The translations under genes were made by a program, and so were the position numbers. The notes under the pieces were generated by a model, which was not told the origin of the DNA, did no database searches, and was given only the letters and a program-made list of their open reading frames with translations. From contig CAWGOF010000003.1 in NCBI GenBank assembly GCA_963824225.1, forward strand, positions 1,488,001-1,552,000: a stretch of 64,000 nt of DNA, written 5' to 3'. Source of the stretch: CAWGOF01 sp963824225. GTDB lineage: Bacteria; Acidobacteriota; Polarisedimenticolia; Polarisedimenticolales; Polarisedimenticolaceae. This document shows, piece after piece, positions 26,035 to 33,922 of the stretch (its first letter is position 1; every line of letters starts with the position of its first letter).

Positions 26035-26934
26035 GGCCTCGCGCACCACCGGCCCCTGCCAGCTCACGAACCCGTGGAACCCCGGGACCGGTGCGCGGAC
26101 GACGCGGCACGCCGGCAGATCGTCGATCGCCGGTGCGAGCGTGGCGGCCACCGTGCGCAGCGACGCCGTCGTGATCCCCCGCGCCACGAGTCGATCGAGC
26201 AGCGCGACGAACAGCTCGCGCCGCAGCAGCCCCTCGAAGTAGTCGTGCGCGCACAGAACCGCGAAGCCGTGCCCCAGGCTCCGGGCGACGACCTCGGCCG
26301 CATCGGTGGCGCGGTCGAGCACCAGCGCCTCGAGCGACGGGGCGGTGATCGGTAGGTGCGGAACGCGGATCGGCTCGCCCGCGCCGTCGAGCGTCCGGAA
26401 CGGCTCGCGGCCCCAGCACTCGGCGAGGTACGGGACGCCCCGCCGCGCGAGGTGTCGCATCACGGCGTCGGTCGTGCGCCAGCTCGGCGCGCCCCAGGCG
26501 ATGCCGGGCGCGTCGATCCGCCGCGCGAGCGCGTCGAGCGCGCGGTCGACCTCCTCGACGAGCCGCTCGGGCTCGGCGCGCCAGACCTCGTCGGCCCACC
26601 ATGCGTGATCGTGCCCGTGCGCCGCGAGCTCGTGACCGTCGCTGACGATCCGGTCGAGCGCGGCCTGCGCCTCACGCGATTCGAGGACCGGCTCGTCGCG
26701 CAGGAGCGAGGCGCCGAGGCAGCGCACGACGCGCAGCGGGCCGAGCCGCCGCAGCCGGCCGAGGTATTCCGGATCGAGCGTCCGCCGCAGCGCCCGGCGG
26801 CTCGAGTTGCGGCCGGTGACGACGAAGAACGTCGCACGCATCTCGCGCTCGGCGAGCCGATCGAGGAGCCACGGCACGCCGCGGCGCAGGCCGACCGGGA
26901 AGTCGACGTCGATGCGCAGCCCGACCGCCGTCAT
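25972..26934 (-). CDS. ArnD-like polysaccharide deacetylase
   Basis: 320 residues of the NodB/polysaccharide-deacetylase fold: GLRIDVDFPVGLRRGVPWLLDRLAEREMRATFFVVTGRNS, with the catalytic/metal Asp pair, DGHELAAHGHDHAWW with the metal-binding HxxxH, GAPSWRTTDAVMRHL and GFAVLCAHDYFEG. Overall it resembles ArnD, which deformylates undecaprenyl-phosphate-4-deoxy-4-formamido-arabinose. It is the last gene of the Arn-like operon; its ATG overlaps the preceding stop (ATGA). The 3' end runs 63 bases into convergent cstA, so the last 20 residues are poorly constrained. Confidence 0.85.
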   Translation of the reverse strand: MTAVGLRIDVDFPVGLRRGVPWLLDRLAEREMRATFFVVTGRNSSRRALRRTLDPEYLGRLRRLGPLRVVRCLGASLLRDEPVLESREAQAALDRIVSDGHELAAHGHDHAWWADEVWRAEPERLVEEVDRALDALARRIDAPGIAWGAPSWRTTDAVMRHLARRGVPYLAECWGREPFRTLDGAGEPIRVPHLPITAPSLEALVLDRATDAAEVVARSLGHGFAVLCAHDYFEGLLRRELFVALLDRLVARGITTASLRTVAATLAPAIDDLPACRVVRAPVPGFHGFVSWQGPVVREASDAGSKALATHGADRRDDEE

Positions 26935-27671
26935 GCCGCGCCGTCCCGGAACTTGTAGCGCACCGTCGCGGCGAGGATCGTCCCCGTCTCCCACCAGCGG
27001 ATCTTCTTGCCCGCGGCGTAGTCGCGGAACCGGTACGACACCGGGACCTCGACGATGCGCGGAGGCCCGCTCCGCAGGAGCGGGCCGCTCCGCAGGACCT
27101 TCCACATCAGCTCCGGCGTGTACGCGAAGCGCCGCTCGACGAGCCGCAGATCGCGCACGAGCGCGGTGCGGAACGCGTACAGCCCGGTCAGCAGGTCGTT
27201 CAACCGCACACCCGACAGCGCGGCGAACCACGTGTTGACGGCGCGGTTGACGGCCCACGTGGCCCGGTACTGGGCCGGACGGGGCCGGCCGAACCCGTAG
27301 CGCGACCCGAGCACCCAGTCCGCGCGGCCGGCGACGAGCGGCTCGAGCACGGCCGGGAGATCGCTCGCCGCATACTCGCCGTCGGCGTCGACGACCACGG
27401 CCAGCTCGGTCTCGATCCTCCGAAACGCGTCGTCGAGCAACGCGCCCTTCCCACGGTTCTCCGGGAACGCCACCGCGCGCACGCGCTCGGGGGCTCGGGC
27501 GGCGAGGCTCGCCGCGGCGGCCGGCGATCCATCGGTCGACCCGTCGTCGAGGATCAGGACCTCGTGCGGCAGCGCGAGACGCTCGAGCTCGGCGAGCGTG
27601 GACTCGACGACGACCTCGAGCGTGCGCTCCTCGTCGTAGACCGGCACGACGACGGTCACGCCGGGCTTCAC
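26931..27671 (-). CDS. ArnC/DPM1-like family 2 glycosyltransferase
   Basis: 246 residues of GT-A fold: VTVVVPVYDEERTLEVVVEST, ILDDGSTDGSP, RAVAFPENRGKGALLDDAF and VVVDADGEYAASDLP with the metal-binding DxD. Members transfer a sugar from a nucleotide donor to undecaprenyl or dolichyl phosphate. Unlike ArnC it lacks the two C-terminal membrane helices, which makes it closer in build to DPM1. A short in-frame duplication (LRSGP twice, near residue 200) is visible. The start GTG overlaps the aminotransferase stop. In context it would load the amino sugar onto the lipid carrier. Confidence 0.87.
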   Translation of the reverse strand: MKPGVTVVVPVYDEERTLEVVVESTLAELERLALPHEVLILDDGSTDGSPAAAASLAARAPERVRAVAFPENRGKGALLDDAFRRIETELAVVVDADGEYAASDLPAVLEPLVAGRADWVLGSRYGFGRPRPAQYRATWAVNRAVNTWFAALSGVRLNDLLTGLYAFRTALVRDLRLVERRFAYTPELMWKVLRSGPLLRSGPPRIVEVPVSYRFRDYAAGKKIRWWETGTILAATVRYKFRDGAA

Positions 27672-28891
27672 GCGTGGTACTCGACGATCCGCCACAGCGC
27701 CTCGACGACGCTCGCCACATCGGCGACGGTCATGCGGGGATGGAGCGGCAGCGTCACGATGCGATCCGACACGGAGGATGCATGGGGCAGATCGGCGTCG
27801 GTCGCGCCCAGCCGCTCGCGGTACAGCGTGGTGCGGTGGACCGCCGGGTAATGATGACCCGTGCCGACGTTCTCCTGGGCCAGCGCGGCGCACAACGCCT
27901 GGCGCCCGATCCCCGTGGCCTGGGGCTCGACCAGAACGTTGTACAGGTGGCGCGCGTGACGGTTCGCGCGCGGCTCGACGGGCGGTGTCGTGATCCCGGG
28001 GAGCCCGGCGAGCCCCTCGTCGTACGCCGCCCACAGCTCGGCGCGGCGGGCCAGGCGCTCCTCGAGGCGCTCGAGCTGCGCGAGCCCGAGGCTCGCCTGG
28101 AGGTCGCTCATGTTGCACTTGTAGCCCAGGCGGACCACGTCCCACGCCGGCGCGTCGGCGTTCTGCCCGCGGCTCCAGGCATCCGCCGTCACGCCGTGCA
28201 GCCGCAGCGAGCGCAGGGTCTCGACCGCCGCCGGGTCGTCGGTCGCGATCATGCCGCCCTCGCCCGTCGTCAGGTTCTTGACCGGGTGGAAGCTGTACGC
28301 CGTCAGCGGGCACCACGTGGCCACGCCGCGCTCGGCGTAGCGCGTCTCGATCGCATGGGCCGCATCGCTGACCAGGACGAGGCCGTACCGGCGCGCGAGG
28401 CCGACGAACGCATCCATCGCGCACGCTCGACCGGCGAAGTGCACGAGCAGGATCGCCTTCGTCCGCGGCGTGATGCGGTGCTCGACGGCACGTGGATCGA
28501 GGTTGAACGTCCGGGGATCGACGTCCGCGAGCACCGGCGTCGCACGCCGGTGCGCGATCTCGTGCACGGTCGCGACGTAGGTCAACGGGGTCGTCACGAC
28601 CTCGTCCAACGGCCCCACGCCGGCGATCTCGAGCGCGAGGCCGAGCGCCGCGGTCCCCGACGTGAGCCCGACCGCGTGCCGCGTTCCGACGTACCCGGCG
28701 AACGCGCGCTCGAACTCCGCCGTCCGCGGACCCGTCGCCAGCCAGCCCGAGCGCAGCGTGGCCACGACCGCCGCGATCTCCCGTTCGTCGATCGCCGGCG
28801 CGGCGAACGGCAGGAACGTCTCGCGCACCGGAGCGCCGCCCGCCGCCGCCGGACGACCGCGTGCCGCGCGCGCGCGCGCCGCCGCTTTCAC
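27668..28891 (-). CDS. ArnB-like DegT/DnrJ/EryC1 sugar aminotransferase
   Basis: 407 residues, PLP-dependent. Visible motifs: LRSGWLATGPRTAEFERAFA, VGLTSGTAALGLALEIAGVGP, EVVTTPLTYVATVHEI, VSDAAHAIETRY, YSFHPVKNLTTGEGGMIATDD with the Schiff-base Lys, LGYKCNMSDLQASLGLAQLERL and GTGHHYPAVHRTTLY. These match ArnB and related nucleotide-sugar transaminases that convert UDP-4-keto-pentose to UDP-Ara4N. I took the GTG at 28891 because it overlaps the upstream stop as in the rest of the operon; a GTG at 28828 would drop an Ala/Arg-rich lead. Confidence 0.9.
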   Translation of the reverse strand: MKAAARARAARGRPAAAGGAPVRETFLPFAAPAIDEREIAAVVATLRSGWLATGPRTAEFERAFAGYVGTRHAVGLTSGTAALGLALEIAGVGPLDEVVTTPLTYVATVHEIAHRRATPVLADVDPRTFNLDPRAVEHRITPRTKAILLVHFAGRACAMDAFVGLARRYGLVLVSDAAHAIETRYAERGVATWCPLTAYSFHPVKNLTTGEGGMIATDDPAAVETLRSLRLHGVTADAWSRGQNADAPAWDVVRLGYKCNMSDLQASLGLAQLERLEERLARRAELWAAYDEGLAGLPGITTPPVEPRANRHARHLYNVLVEPQATGIGRQALCAALAQENVGTGHHYPAVHRTTLYRERLGATDADLPHASSVSDRIVTLPLHPRMTVADVASVVEALWRIVEYHA

Positions 28892-31146
28892 CGCGAGGCC
28901 CGCCGCGCGCGCTCGATCGGGACGAGCCGGCCGGCCGAGAAGCGGTACGCCAGGTAGGCCGGGTAGCGGATGAGCAGGTCCCGATCGCGGTCTCCCAGAT
29001 CGCGGGCGAAGATCCGCCCGGACTCGAGGAACGGATCGTTCAGGAAGAACCCCGGGTCGTACATCATGCCCTGCGTCTCGGAGAACACGACCGCCTGGTG
29101 CGGAGCGATCCGATCGATCTGCCACATCAGCTCGGCCGTGATCCCGCCGTACGCGGGAAGCGCACGCAGCCGCGCCGGTAGATAGACCCAGCAGCCCCAA
29201 CCGAGGAGGCTCGCGAGCACCGCCGCCGGTGCCATGCGGGCCCACGCCGGGACGCGCGCGTCGAGCGCCAGGTCGCGGACGAGCGCTCGCACACCGAGCG
29301 CGGCGAGGACCATCAGGCCCGGCACCGCCTCGAACCAGTACCGCGCTCCATAGAGGATGTGGTGCGCCGCCCAGTACCCCATGTGGCCGAGGGCCAGCGC
29401 GACCAGGACCGAGGCCAGGAGCCATTCGCGTCGCCCGGCGGTGCCGAGAACGAACGGCGCGAGGACGAGCACGAACGACAGCCCACCCGGCCAGCCGAGC
29501 AGGTAGTGCGACGTGTAGTCGAGATGCTGCCACGCGCTGCGCAGGGCCTTCGCCGGCGTGTGCCCGAACGTGCCCCACGTGCGCAACCACGTCGCTCCCT
29601 TGTCCGGTCCGAACCCCAACGTGTCGCTCGCGTTGTACTTCTCGTGGAGTCCGACGTACGACCCGTGGTCGCCCGAGACCCACGGACCCCAGGCGACGAA
29701 CGCGCAGGCGAACGGCACCGTGGCCAGGACGACGAGCGCCCCGAGCGCGACCAGCGCGCGACGGTCGGCGACGCGCACGAGGCACGTCGCCCCGTAGACC
29801 GCTGCGGCGAGCGCCGCCAGCGCCGCCGTGTACGGCCGCGTCAGGATCGCCAACCCCAGGCATACGCCGGCCAGCACGGCCGCGCGGCTGTCGCGCAGCT
29901 CGAGCGCCCGGATCAAGAGCCAGACGAACAGCGTGACGAACAGCGCCGCGGCCACGTGCGACATCAGCGTCCCGCCCATGATCACGAAGAACGGTGATAC
30001 GAGGAGCAGGCACCACGCGGCGATGCCCCAGCGCCAGCCGGCGATCTCCCGCCCCAGCAGATACGCCGCGAAACCGGCGAGCGCGCCGAGGAGCGGATTG
30101 ACGAGCCACGGGACGCCCGCGCGCACACCGAGCGACAGGAGCGCGGGGAAGAACGGCGGATACTTCGCGAACCACCGGTCGGGCGTGACGATCATGTGCT
30201 CGTGGACGAAGAACTCTTGCTCCGGGGGGGCGGGGGCCCAGAACTCACCGTGGGCGAAGATCTTGGCCTGGAACAGGTACGCCGCCTCGTCGTCGACGTG
30301 CGGCACCTCGCCGAGGGCCCAGACCGCGACACCGGCGAGCGCGGCCGTGGTCACGCCGAGCAGCACCACGATCCCGATGCGCGGCGCCGGCGTCCGTGTG
30401 TCGACCTCGGCCGGCCACGGCGAGATCGCGGCGAACCATTCGAGCCACGCTCGGACGGCAAGGAGGAGCGGGATCGCGAGGAGCAGGATCTGCGCCACGA
30501 CCCCGGCGAAGCGCAGCCCCTCGCGTCCGGCATGGAGCGTCCGGACGGGCATCAGCGCCAGGATCGGTCCGGGCTCGCCGTCCTCCATCCGGAAGAAGAA
30601 CGCATCGTTGTGCCGCGCGCGGATCGCGAGCACCCACCCGTTCCTCGCATCGGCCGCGCGGAACACGAGGCCCAAGTCGACGGCGTCCACGAGCTCGGCT
30701 TCGAGCGTGAACTCGCGAGAGTCCAGTCCATCGAACAGCGCGATCGCGCGCTCGCCGAGCGGTCCTGTATGCGCGAACCCGTGCTCGGTCATGCCCCATC
30801 CGGGATCCCCGTGCCATCCCGCGGGGGTCCACGCTCCGGGGGCGAAGCGCACGCGAATCTCGGCGTCCGGGATGCCGGCCCGTCGCAGCACGATCGCCTC
30901 GACGCCCTGCGGCCGATCGAACTCGAACGGGTGGTACGCATAGACGCCGATCTGCTCGCCGGGCACGGCGGGGAGCTCGACACGCAGCGGGTCCCCGCCC
31001 TCGATCGACGCCTCGCACGTTCGTCCGGCGCACTCGAGCGTGACGTGGATCGAGCGCTCGCTGCGGTCGGCCAGGTACGCCCACACGGCGACCGCGGCCG
31101 CGGCGACGAGGATCGCGCCCAAGACCCACCACCGGCGCAGCGTCAT
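28888..31146 (-). CDS. ArnT-like GT39-family membrane glycosyltransferase with an extra N-terminal domain
   Basis: 752 residues. An N-terminal signal-anchor is followed by about 180 soluble, beta-rich residues (LECAGRTCEASIEGGDPLRVELP, DSREFTLEAELVDAVDLGLVFRA), presumably periplasmic. A polytopic GT-C region follows: EVPHVDDEAAYLFQAKIFAHGEFW with the acidic DDE pair of the first outer loop, RWFAKYPPFFPALLSLG, and roughly twelve helices. ArnT moves Ara4N from undecaprenyl phosphate to lipid A on the periplasmic face. The extra N-terminal domain is unlike E. coli ArnT. It overlaps both neighbours by ATGA/GTGA. The acceptor is unproven. Confidence 0.82.
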   Translation of the reverse strand: MTLRRWWVLGAILVAAAAVAVWAYLADRSERSIHVTLECAGRTCEASIEGGDPLRVELPAVPGEQIGVYAYHPFEFDRPQGVEAIVLRRAGIPDAEIRVRFAPGAWTPAGWHGDPGWGMTEHGFAHTGPLGERAIALFDGLDSREFTLEAELVDAVDLGLVFRAADARNGWVLAIRARHNDAFFFRMEDGEPGPILALMPVRTLHAGREGLRFAGVVAQILLLAIPLLLAVRAWLEWFAAISPWPAEVDTRTPAPRIGIVVLLGVTTAALAGVAVWALGEVPHVDDEAAYLFQAKIFAHGEFWAPAPPEQEFFVHEHMIVTPDRWFAKYPPFFPALLSLGVRAGVPWLVNPLLGALAGFAAYLLGREIAGWRWGIAAWCLLLVSPFFVIMGGTLMSHVAAALFVTLFVWLLIRALELRDSRAAVLAGVCLGLAILTRPYTAALAALAAAVYGATCLVRVADRRALVALGALVVLATVPFACAFVAWGPWVSGDHGSYVGLHEKYNASDTLGFGPDKGATWLRTWGTFGHTPAKALRSAWQHLDYTSHYLLGWPGGLSFVLVLAPFVLGTAGRREWLLASVLVALALGHMGYWAAHHILYGARYWFEAVPGLMVLAALGVRALVRDLALDARVPAWARMAPAAVLASLLGWGCWVYLPARLRALPAYGGITAELMWQIDRIAPHQAVVFSETQGMMYDPGFFLNDPFLESGRIFARDLGDRDRDLLIRYPAYLAYRFSAGRLVPIERARRASR

Positions 31147-31922
31147 CGAGCGGGCCTCTCGACGACGAGCGTCGCGCGCCAGGCGAAGCGCGCGAGGCCT
31201 GGAACGGCACGCAGCAGCGCGGTATCGAGCGGCGTCAGGATCCGCAGGGCCAGACGGTACAGCGCGGCCGAGCGTAGGACGAACAGGCAGGCGAACGAGG
31301 CCTGGGCCAGCAGATGGTGCGCGCGCAGCTCGCGCCGCGCGAACGGCCAGACGAGCTGCTGCACCTCGGCCCAGCTCAGGTGGCGCGTGAACTCGAGATA
31401 CTCGGGGGGCGACGTGCGGCGCCTGAACCAGCGCAGCCCGGCGTGCCCGTCGAGCGATTCGACGAACGCCGCGCGCCCGCCGGGCACGAGGACGCGATGG
31501 CACTCGGCGAGCACCGTTCGCGGATCGGCATACATGAGAACGTCGCGGCAGAACACCACATCGAACGAGCGATCGGCGAACGGCAGCCGCTCGGCGCGCG
31601 CGGTGCAGAATCGCGGGCGCGAGCTGGGCGCAAGGCGCGTCGCGGCCCCCTTACCTGCGGCGCAGCGCCGCTCGGCGAGGTCGATCCCGGTCACGTCGGC
31701 GCCACGCTCGGCCAGCTCGAGCGAGCCGTATCCCTGGGCGCAGGCCAGCTCGAGCAGGCGCTTGCCGCCCAGGTCTCCGAGCGCCGCGACCGCCAGTCTC
31801 GTGTCGGAAGTCCAGAACGTCTCGCGGGCCAGGCGCAGCCCGTCGCCCCGCGCGGCGCGGGTCCGCTTCCAGTCGAGCGCGTCCTCGCGCCCGTTCCAGT
31901 AACCGGCGCTCGAGGCGGTCAC
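31143..31922 (-). CDS. class I SAM-dependent methyltransferase
   Basis: 259 residues. SAM-binding motif I is LLELACAQGYGSLELAERGADVTGIDLAE, followed by ARAERLPFADRSFDVVFCRDVLMY and the post-motif VLVPGGRAAFVESLDGH. The C-terminal half is hydrophobic-helical and unassigned. It lies inside the Arn-like operon between the decarboxylase-like and ArnT-like genes and overlaps the latter by four bases. Methylation of the sugar or its carrier-linked form is a reasonable inference that would depart from the canonical Ara4N pathway. Start GTG is two bases from the upstream stop. Confidence 0.85.
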   Translation of the reverse strand: MTASSAGYWNGREDALDWKRTRAARGDGLRLARETFWTSDTRLAVAALGDLGGKRLLELACAQGYGSLELAERGADVTGIDLAERRCAAGKGAATRLAPSSRPRFCTARAERLPFADRSFDVVFCRDVLMYADPRTVLAECHRVLVPGGRAAFVESLDGHAGLRWFRRRTSPPEYLEFTRHLSWAEVQQLVWPFARRELRAHHLLAQASFACLFVLRSAALYRLALRILTPLDTALLRAVPGLARFAWRATLVVERPAR

Positions 31923-31924
31923 GT

Positions 31925-32965
31925 CTACCCCGCGGCGACGAGCGGCGAGCCGCGACGGCGCAGGTTCTCGACGTATCCGACGACCGTGCGTTCGAGCGCC
32001 TCGTCGAGACCGACGCGCGGCTCCCAGCCGAGCGCCGTGCGGACGCGCGCGATCGACGGCTTGCGGTGCGCCACGTCCTCGTACCCCGGACCGTAGAACG
32101 TCTGACCGCTGACCTCGACGATCTCCGGCCCCGGGCTCCCGGTGCGGCCGTGCACGAGGAACAGCCGGCGCAGCGCGACCGCGAGCTCGGCCATCGAGCA
32201 CTCGTTCGCCGGGTTCCCGACGTTGAAGATCTGGCCCTCGGCGCGACCCTCGCGATTCTCCAGGATCCGCAGCAGGCAGTCGATCCCGTCGTCGACGTAC
32301 GTGAAGCAGCGCTTCTGGCGTCCGCCGTCGACGAGCCGGATCGGCTCGCGCCGCGCGAGATTCGCCAGGAACTCGGCGATCACGCGCGAGCCGCCGGCCT
32401 TCGACGGCGGGTCGTCGAGCGCCGGCCCGATCCAGTTGAACGGGCGGAACACCGTGAACCGCAGCTGTCCCGCGCTACCGTGGGCCCAGATCACGCGCTC
32501 GAGGAGCTGCTTCGACGCGGCGTAGATCCAGCGCTGCTTGACGATCGGTCCGAGCACGAGCTGGCTCCGATCCTCGACGAACGCCTCGTCGGGGCACATC
32601 CCGTACACCTCGGAGCTGCTGGGAAACACGATCCGCGTACCGGCGTCGGCACACGCGCGCACGACGCGCAGGTTCTCGGCGAACGTCAGCTCGAACACGC
32701 GCAGCGGGTCGCGCACGTAGGTTCCGGGCGTCGCGATCGCCACGAGCGGCACGACGACGTCGGCCGAGCGGATCCGGGAGTCGACCCACTCCCGGCGCTC
32801 GACGACGTCCCCCAGCTCGAACTCGAGCCGCGGGTCGTCCACGACCCCGGCGAGCTTGTCCTGTGTCAGGTCGATCGCCGAGACGCGCCAGCTCGTCCGC
32901 TCGAGGATCGCGCGCACGACGCTGCTGCCGATGAACCCGTTGGCCCCGAGGACGAAAACGCGCAT
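31925..32965 (-). CDS. ArnA C-terminal-like NAD-dependent decarboxylase/epimerase
   Basis: 346 residues, extended SDR. MRVFVLGANGFIGSSVVRAIL is the NAD-binding Rossmann start; PSSSEVYGMCPDEAF and YAASKQLLERVIW supply the Ser and Tyr-x-x-x-Lys active site; FRPFNWIGPALDDP and GGRQKRCFTYVDDGIDCLLRI match the ArnA dehydrogenase domain, which oxidises and decarboxylates UDP-glucuronate to the 4-keto pentose. In E. coli this domain is fused to a formyltransferase; here the two are separate genes 48 bases apart. The gap contains the motif GAACCTATATT, seen upstream of other genes too. Confidence 0.88.
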   Translation of the reverse strand: MRVFVLGANGFIGSSVVRAILERTSWRVSAIDLTQDKLAGVVDDPRLEFELGDVVERREWVDSRIRSADVVVPLVAIATPGTYVRDPLRVFELTFAENLRVVRACADAGTRIVFPSSSEVYGMCPDEAFVEDRSQLVLGPIVKQRWIYAASKQLLERVIWAHGSAGQLRFTVFRPFNWIGPALDDPPSKAGGSRVIAEFLANLARREPIRLVDGGRQKRCFTYVDDGIDCLLRILENREGRAEGQIFNVGNPANECSMAELAVALRRLFLVHGRTGSPGPEIVEVSGQTFYGPGYEDVAHRKPSIARVRTALGWEPRVGLDEALERTVVGYVENLRRRGSPLVAAG

Positions 32966-33013
32966 GAACGGTCCATTCCCCCGGCGAATATAGGTTCCGG
33001 CGTGGTGCGCCGA

Positions 33014-33922
33014 CTACCGCAGCTCGGCCAGACCCAGTCCGGCCAGCTCGGCACCATCCCGTTCACGATCGCCCGCGAGCTGGGCCCGCAGGATCTCGAG
33101 CAGGCCGCGACCGGTCTCGACGATCAGACTCCCGCGCGCGGCGCGCACTCGGCCCGGCTGCGTCGCGCCCTCCGCGTCGATCGGCCGCGCTTGCCAGACG
33201 TAGAGCCTGCGGCCCGAGGCCTCGGTGAACGCGCCGGGCCACGGCCGGCTCACGGCGCGCACGAGGTTGTGGATCTCGATCGCCGGCCGGCTCCAGTCGA
33301 TCCGTCCATCCTCGGGCGTCCGCCGGCCGAAGTACGACCCGCGCGCCCGATCCTGCGGCCGCCGCTCGTTCGAGCCCTGGCGGATCCGGGGCAGCTCGTG
33401 GTCGAGGAGCAGACGCGCCTCGCGCACGATCTTCCGGTGCAGGTCGAGCGCCGTGTCGTGGAACTCGATGCGCACCTCGCGTTGCGCCACGATGTCGCCG
33501 GCGTCGGGCTCGTCGGTCATGTAGTGCAGGGTCACGCCGGTCCGCGTCTCACCCCGCACGAGGACCCAGTTGACCGGCGAGCGTCCGCGGTACCCCGGAA
33601 GCCACGAGCCGTGCAGGTTCAGCGCGCCGAGACGCGGGACCCCGAGCAGCTCTCCGCGCACGATGCGCCGGTAGTAGAACGAGAACAGGACGTCCGGCTC
33701 GAGCGCGCGGATCGCGGCGACCGATCCCTCGGTGTTCACGTCGTCGACCGACACACGGGGAACGCCGCGCGATCGGGCGAGATCGGCCACCGAGCGGAAC
33801 CATCCGCCCTCGATCGGGTCGTCGGGGTGCGTGTACACCGCGGCGACCTCGTCGCCGCCGTCGAGCAGCGCCTCGAGGCCCGCGCAGCCCACGTCGTGGT
33901 ACGCGAGCACGACCGCTCTCAT
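33014..33922 (-). CDS. ArnA N-terminal-like formyltransferase
   Basis: 302 residues of the methionyl-tRNA formyltransferase/ArnA fold: MRAVVLAYHDVGCAGLEALLDGG, VYTHPDDPIEGGWFRSVADLA, LNLHGSWLPGYRGRSPVNW with the catalytic Asn and His, and TDEPDAGDIVAQREVRI with the catalytic Asp. Uses 10-formyl-THF to formylate UDP-Ara4N. The C-terminal segment also fits ArnA. It is separate from the decarboxylase domain. The ATG overlaps the upstream TMTC-like stop (ATGA). A tRNA-directed role is unlikely given the Arn neighbours. Confidence 0.88.
   Translation of the reverse strand: MRAVVLAYHDVGCAGLEALLDGGDEVAAVYTHPDDPIEGGWFRSVADLARSRGVPRVSVDDVNTEGSVAAIRALEPDVLFSFYYRRIVRGELLGVPRLGALNLHGSWLPGYRGRSPVNWVLVRGETRTGVTLHYMTDEPDAGDIVAQREVRIEFHDTALDLHRKIVREARLLLDHELPRIRQGSNERRPQDRARGSYFGRRTPEDGRIDWSRPAIEIHNLVRAVSRPWPGAFTEASGRRLYVWQARPIDAEGATQPGRVRAARGSLIVETGRGLLEILRAQLAGDRERDGAELAGLGLAELR

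Noticed and set aside
30196..31902. 568-codon plus-strand frame opposite the ArnT-like and methyltransferase genes
   Set aside because: Low-complexity antisense shadow without motifs; the minus-strand genes carry clear family signatures.
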